NCBI GenBank assembly: GCA_041623475.1
Contig: JBFJWU010000043.1
Span: 1 to 14,363 of the forward strand
From: JBFJWU01 sp041623475 [NCBI: bacterium]
GTDB taxonomy: Bacteria > J088
Reading direction: 5' to 3'
Length of the DNA stretch: 14,363 bases
The position numbers were made by a program, and so were the translations under genes. Below, in pieces: positions 12,570 through 14,363 of the stretch (position 1 is the first letter of the stretch; each line of letters opens with the position of its first letter). Below the pieces are notes generated by a model. That model was not told the DNA's origin and did no database searches. It saw nothing but the letters and a program-made list of their open reading frames with translations.

Positions 12570-13454
12570 GTGACGTTGTTGCAACGCGCAGCAGGGCTTT
12601 GGCGATCCCGGCCGGTGCGTGCTACTGCCTGCGGGCCCCTGTTTGTCGGGGCGGTCCTTGTCGCGCTGGCCAGCGGCGCACCTGTTTCGGGTCACGCTGA
12701 CGATCCCGTTTACCGGTACGTCGATCGCGACGGCGTTGTCCATTTCACAACGGATCCGGGCACGATCCCCGAAGAGTACCGGACGACCGTGCAGCAGGGT
12801 GGCCTGTCGGGGCCGGATACCCAGAGAACCGTCCGCGACCGGCTGCAGGAAATGTTCGATTTTGACCAGGAGCGGGCACCAGCTGCCAGGGGGGCGGCGG
12901 CCGACTACGAACAGGCCCTGGACTCAGCCGAGGGCGTCGACAGTGGCGAAGCGGGTGGGGACGGTGCAGCGGGCCAGGAAGCCGCCGGTGGCAGTTTCGT
13001 GTCAGGCGCAGGTGGCCAGACCGAGGATGGTCAGGCCAGCGGTCAAGCCGGTGCCGGGGCGGGACCGGCGGGTTCAGCCGCGGCACCGGGTGTGCAATCA
13101 ACAGGTGGTGTCCAGGTACGCGGTGGCCAGGCCCGTGCCGGTATCGACCTGTCGCAGGTCCGCAAGATGCTGGCGAACTACGACGGTTTTCCGTTGCTGC
13201 AAAAACTGATTGTGGCCGCAGTCGCAGCGTTCCAGAGCGGTTTTTTTCTTGCCGTCCTGGCCGCGCTTATCATCCTGGCGTTCCTGGCATCGTACTGGCG
13301 ATTGAGCCGCATTGAGCGGGATGGTGCAACCCGCCGCAAGGGCAAGATCAAAGCCGTTGTGGTCTCGGTCGCCCTGATCGGGGTGATGGTCGGCTGGACC
13401 TATCCGGATTACATCATCGCCTATCGCGAACTGATTACGATCCTGGGACTCTAG
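12570..13454 (+). CDS. DUF4124 protein with Gly/Ala-rich linker and C-terminal membrane helices
   Basis: A 294-residue protein in four parts: an N-terminal signal/anchor (to about residue 43), a DUF4124 domain (PVYRYVDRDGVVHFTTDPGT, about 46-65), a long low-complexity Gly/Ala/Gln linker (about 100-190), and a C-terminal region with two predicted membrane helices (FFLAVLAALIILAFLASYW and AVVVSVALIGVMVGW). The domain probably faces the periplasm while the C-terminus is anchored in the inner membrane. GTG 12570 follows AAGGGA at a good distance and lies three bases after the preceding stop. Its TAG stop (13452-13454) is inside the CTAG duplicated by the adjacent mobile element, so the true C-terminus before insertion may have differed. 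No function is known; the pairing with another DUF4124 protein suggests a cell-envelope role. Confidence 0.7.
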   Translation: MTLLQRAAGLWRSRPVRATACGPLFVGAVLVALASGAPVSGHADDPVYRYVDRDGVVHFTTDPGTIPEEYRTTVQQGGLSGPDTQRTVRDRLQEMFDFDQERAPAARGAAADYEQALDSAEGVDSGEAGGDGAAGQEAAGGSFVSGAGGQTEDGQASGQAGAGAGPAGSAAAPGVQSTGGVQVRGGQARAGIDLSQVRKMLANYDGFPLLQKLIVAAVAAFQSGFFLAVLAALIILAFLASYWRLSRIERDGATRRKGKIKAVVVSVALIGVMVGWTYPDYIIAYRELITILGL

Positions 13455-13474
13455 CCCGCATTATTCACCACAGT
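13455..13474 (+). repeat. Left terminal inverted repeat
   Basis: Pairs with 13711-13730 (17 of 20 positions; mismatches at positions 12, 15 and 18 from the end). It starts directly after the CTAG that contains the upstream gene's stop codon. Confidence 0.8.
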
Positions 13475-13625
13475 CGCTAGTCATGACACCGGCAAGGTAG
13501 TCTGTCGCGAAGATTTTGCACGCGAGAGCATAGCCGTAGCGATGGTCGAGGCGAAAATCAAGTGACAGGCCGCGTGGACGAGTCAGGTCTGCGGGCCACG
13601 ACACACTGTTTTTGCTCCGCGTGCA
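13461..13625 (-). pseudogene. Possible transposase C-terminal remnant inside the element
   Basis: An open frame of 54 codons runs on the minus strand from after a TAG (13626-13628) to a TAA inside the left terminal repeat (13461-13463). Its end reads like a real protein C-terminus (DYLAGVMTSDCGE). A stop codon embedded in a terminal repeat is common in compact insertion sequences, so this may be the 3' end of the parent transposase left after internal deletion. There is no ATG or ribosome-binding site, and I cannot confirm homology. Confidence 0.3.
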
Positions 13626-13710
13626 CTACGCCTGCGTCGGCACAGGCCCCAGTGCCTCCGCCCAGTCCAGCCGCATACTTGACACCACATTCGTAGCACC
13701 TTCGAAACAA

Positions 13711-13730
13711 ACCGTCGTAAATAATGCGGG
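13711..13730 (-). repeat. Right terminal inverted repeat
   Basis: Reverse complement of the left repeat with 17 of 20 matches; followed by the second CTAG copy (13731-13734). Confidence 0.8.
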
Positions 13731-13737
13731 CTAGCCG

Positions 13738-13750
13738 GCAGGCCGCCTGC
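13738..13750 (-). terminator. Short hairpin at the end of the DUF3467 gene
   Basis: GCAGG and CCTGC arms around a 3-nt loop overlap the last base of the DUF3467 stop codon. There is no T-tract, so a terminator role is uncertain. Confidence 0.25.
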
Positions 13751-14082
13751 TAATTGACGGGTCCGGTGTCCTGGGGAACCGTTGTCTGCGCCTGGCGATC
13801 GGGGATCTCGCCAAATGCCTGCTCGTACCGCTGCAGGTTGGCGTTCATCGCACCCAGCAGCCGCTTGAAATGTCCCGGTGTCAGGACAACGCGCGAGCGC
13901 ACCGAGCCTTTCGGGATGCCCGGTTCGACAAAGATAAAATCAACGACAAATTCGTCCGGGGTATGGTTGACCATCGCCAGGTTGGCGTATTCCCCGGCCG
14001 CGACATCCTCGTCAACGCGAATGTTGATCTCGCCGACTTTGACGTTGGTTACTTTCTTGTTGTCCTCTTTCCTGGTCGTCAC
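13750..14082 (-). CDS. DUF3467 protein
   Basis: A 110-residue protein of the DUF3467 family, a small cytoplasmic family of unknown role. Typical parts are INIRVDEDVAAGEYANLAMV, HTPDEFVVDFIFVEPG, the KGSVRSRVVLTPGHFKRLL block, and a helix ending in the FGEIPD-type tail. The start is GTG (14082-14080) with AAAGGA six bases upstream. It lies 18 nt downstream of the TolB-like gene on the same strand, so co-transcription is likely. The final 15 residues are polar and probably disordered. No catalytic residues can be named. Confidence 0.85.
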   Translation of the reverse strand: MTTRKEDNKKVTNVKVGEINIRVDEDVAAGEYANLAMVNHTPDEFVVDFIFVEPGIPKGSVRSRVVLTPGHFKRLLGAMNANLQRYEQAFGEIPDRQAQTTVPQDTGPVN

Positions 14083-14100
14083 GATTGGTCCTTTACGTTG

Positions 14101-14363
14101 CTATCGATTTGCCGGTTGCCAGTTGGGCATCCGTGCATCTCCGGGCAGGCTGGTCATCTTGCGGGATTGTTTGAGCTGTCGGTCGACTTTCCAGATGTCA
14201 TAGGAGTTGCCGGACAACTGACTGTAGACGACGGTACGGCTGTCCGGTGCCCAGCCGGGAGATTCCAGGCTGTCACCCAGTTCAGCGGTCAGCGGCGTTG
14301 ATTTGCCGGTTTCCATGTTGAGCGTCCACAGGGCAAAGCCGCCGCCGCGGTCGCGGCGGACAA
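14101..14363 (-). CDS. TolB-like beta-propeller protein, C-terminal part (runs off window)
   Basis: The last 87 residues of a protein whose start lies beyond the right edge. Two PD40/TolB-type propeller repeats are visible: GFALWTLNMETGKSTPLT followed by SPGWAPDSRTVVYSQL, and DIWKVDRQL followed by DARMPNWQP, with the usual xPxWxPDGxxIxY pattern. TolB-like propellers are mostly periplasmic and part of Tol-Pal or secreted peptidase systems; the visible part cannot separate TolB itself from other PD40 proteins. The frame is open to the edge, and the ATG at 14316 is internal to the repeat rather than a true start. The gene ends 18 nt before the DUF3467 start. Confidence 0.75.
   Translation of the reverse strand, partial: VRRDRGGGFALWTLNMETGKSTPLTAELGDSLESPGWAPDSRTVVYSQLSGNSYDIWKVDRQLKQSRKMTSLPGDARMPNWQPANR

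Larger units (their letters stand above)
13455..13730. mobile_element. 276-bp MITE-like element with terminal inverted repeats and CTAG target duplication
   Basis: The ends form imperfect 20-bp terminal inverted repeats: 13455-13474 and 13711-13730 match at 17 of 20 positions, the outer 11 (CCCGCATTATT) perfectly. The element is flanked by CTAG on both sides (13451-13454 and 13731-13734), consistent with a 4-bp target duplication. It is too short for a complete transposase, so it would need one in trans. The ends remind me of insertion sequences of the IS1380 type, but that is from memory and unchecked. A 54-codon minus-strand open frame ends inside the left repeat. An internal inverted pair (GATTTTGC near 13514, GCGAAAATC near 13552) may give structure. 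This 296-bp gap between convergent genes holds nothing else except the short hairpin beside the next gene. Confidence 0.75.

Noticed and set aside
13455-13730. A second reading of the element as an intrinsic terminator or structured RNA
   Set aside because: Matched ends combined with a direct CTAG duplication are better explained by transposition; the long distance between the arms argues against a hairpin function.

Overview
The window looks like a chromosomal stretch of a Gram-negative, roughly 60% GC, proteobacterial-type bacterium. The support is: secreted proteins with signal peptides, a twin-arginine (Tat) substrate, DUF4124 proteins, a TolB-like propeller, and a zapA - 6S RNA - 5-formyltetrahydrofolate cyclo-ligase block like that of Gammaproteobacteria. 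RNase Y directly after that block is unusual for well-studied Gammaproteobacteria, so the lineage may be deep-branching or not a classical gamma. I do not assign it to a genus.

Layout, left to right. 1-225 holds no gene I can defend. 226-899 (minus) is a toxin-first HigBA-type toxin-antitoxin operon whose probable operator is a perfect 36-bp palindrome (898-933) overlapping the toxin start codon. 1077-3252 (plus) is a two-gene operon: a PP-loop tRNA-thiolase-like protein and the Fe-S carrier ATPase Mrp. 3277-4260 (minus) is an FHA-GGDEF diguanylate cyclase. It is divergent, with only 19 bp between start codons, from a plus-strand run at 4280-7669: a Tat-signal small subunit, a GMC oxidoreductase, a TVP38/DedA-like membrane protein and a YceI-like secreted lipocalin.

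7714-11986 (plus) is a housekeeping block: coiled-coil ZapB-like protein, ZapA, 6S RNA, 5-formyltetrahydrofolate cyclo-ligase, RNase Y and tyrosyl-tRNA synthetase. Two tandem DUF4124 proteins follow (12064-13454). A 276-bp non-autonomous mobile element (13455-13730) with 20-bp imperfect terminal inverted repeats and a CTAG target duplication sits exactly at the stop codon of the second one. The right edge (minus) holds a DUF3467 protein and the C-terminus of a TolB-like propeller protein that runs off the window.

The most interesting items are the mobile element with a possible transposase remnant, the structured 6S RNA locus, the toxin operator with -10 boxes on both strands, signs of leaderless transcription, the cysteine-rich thiolase paired with Mrp, and a 113-nt out-of-frame overlap between the cyclo-ligase gene and rny. 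I see no CRISPR array, tRNA, rRNA, phage or clear defence island apart from the toxin-antitoxin pair.
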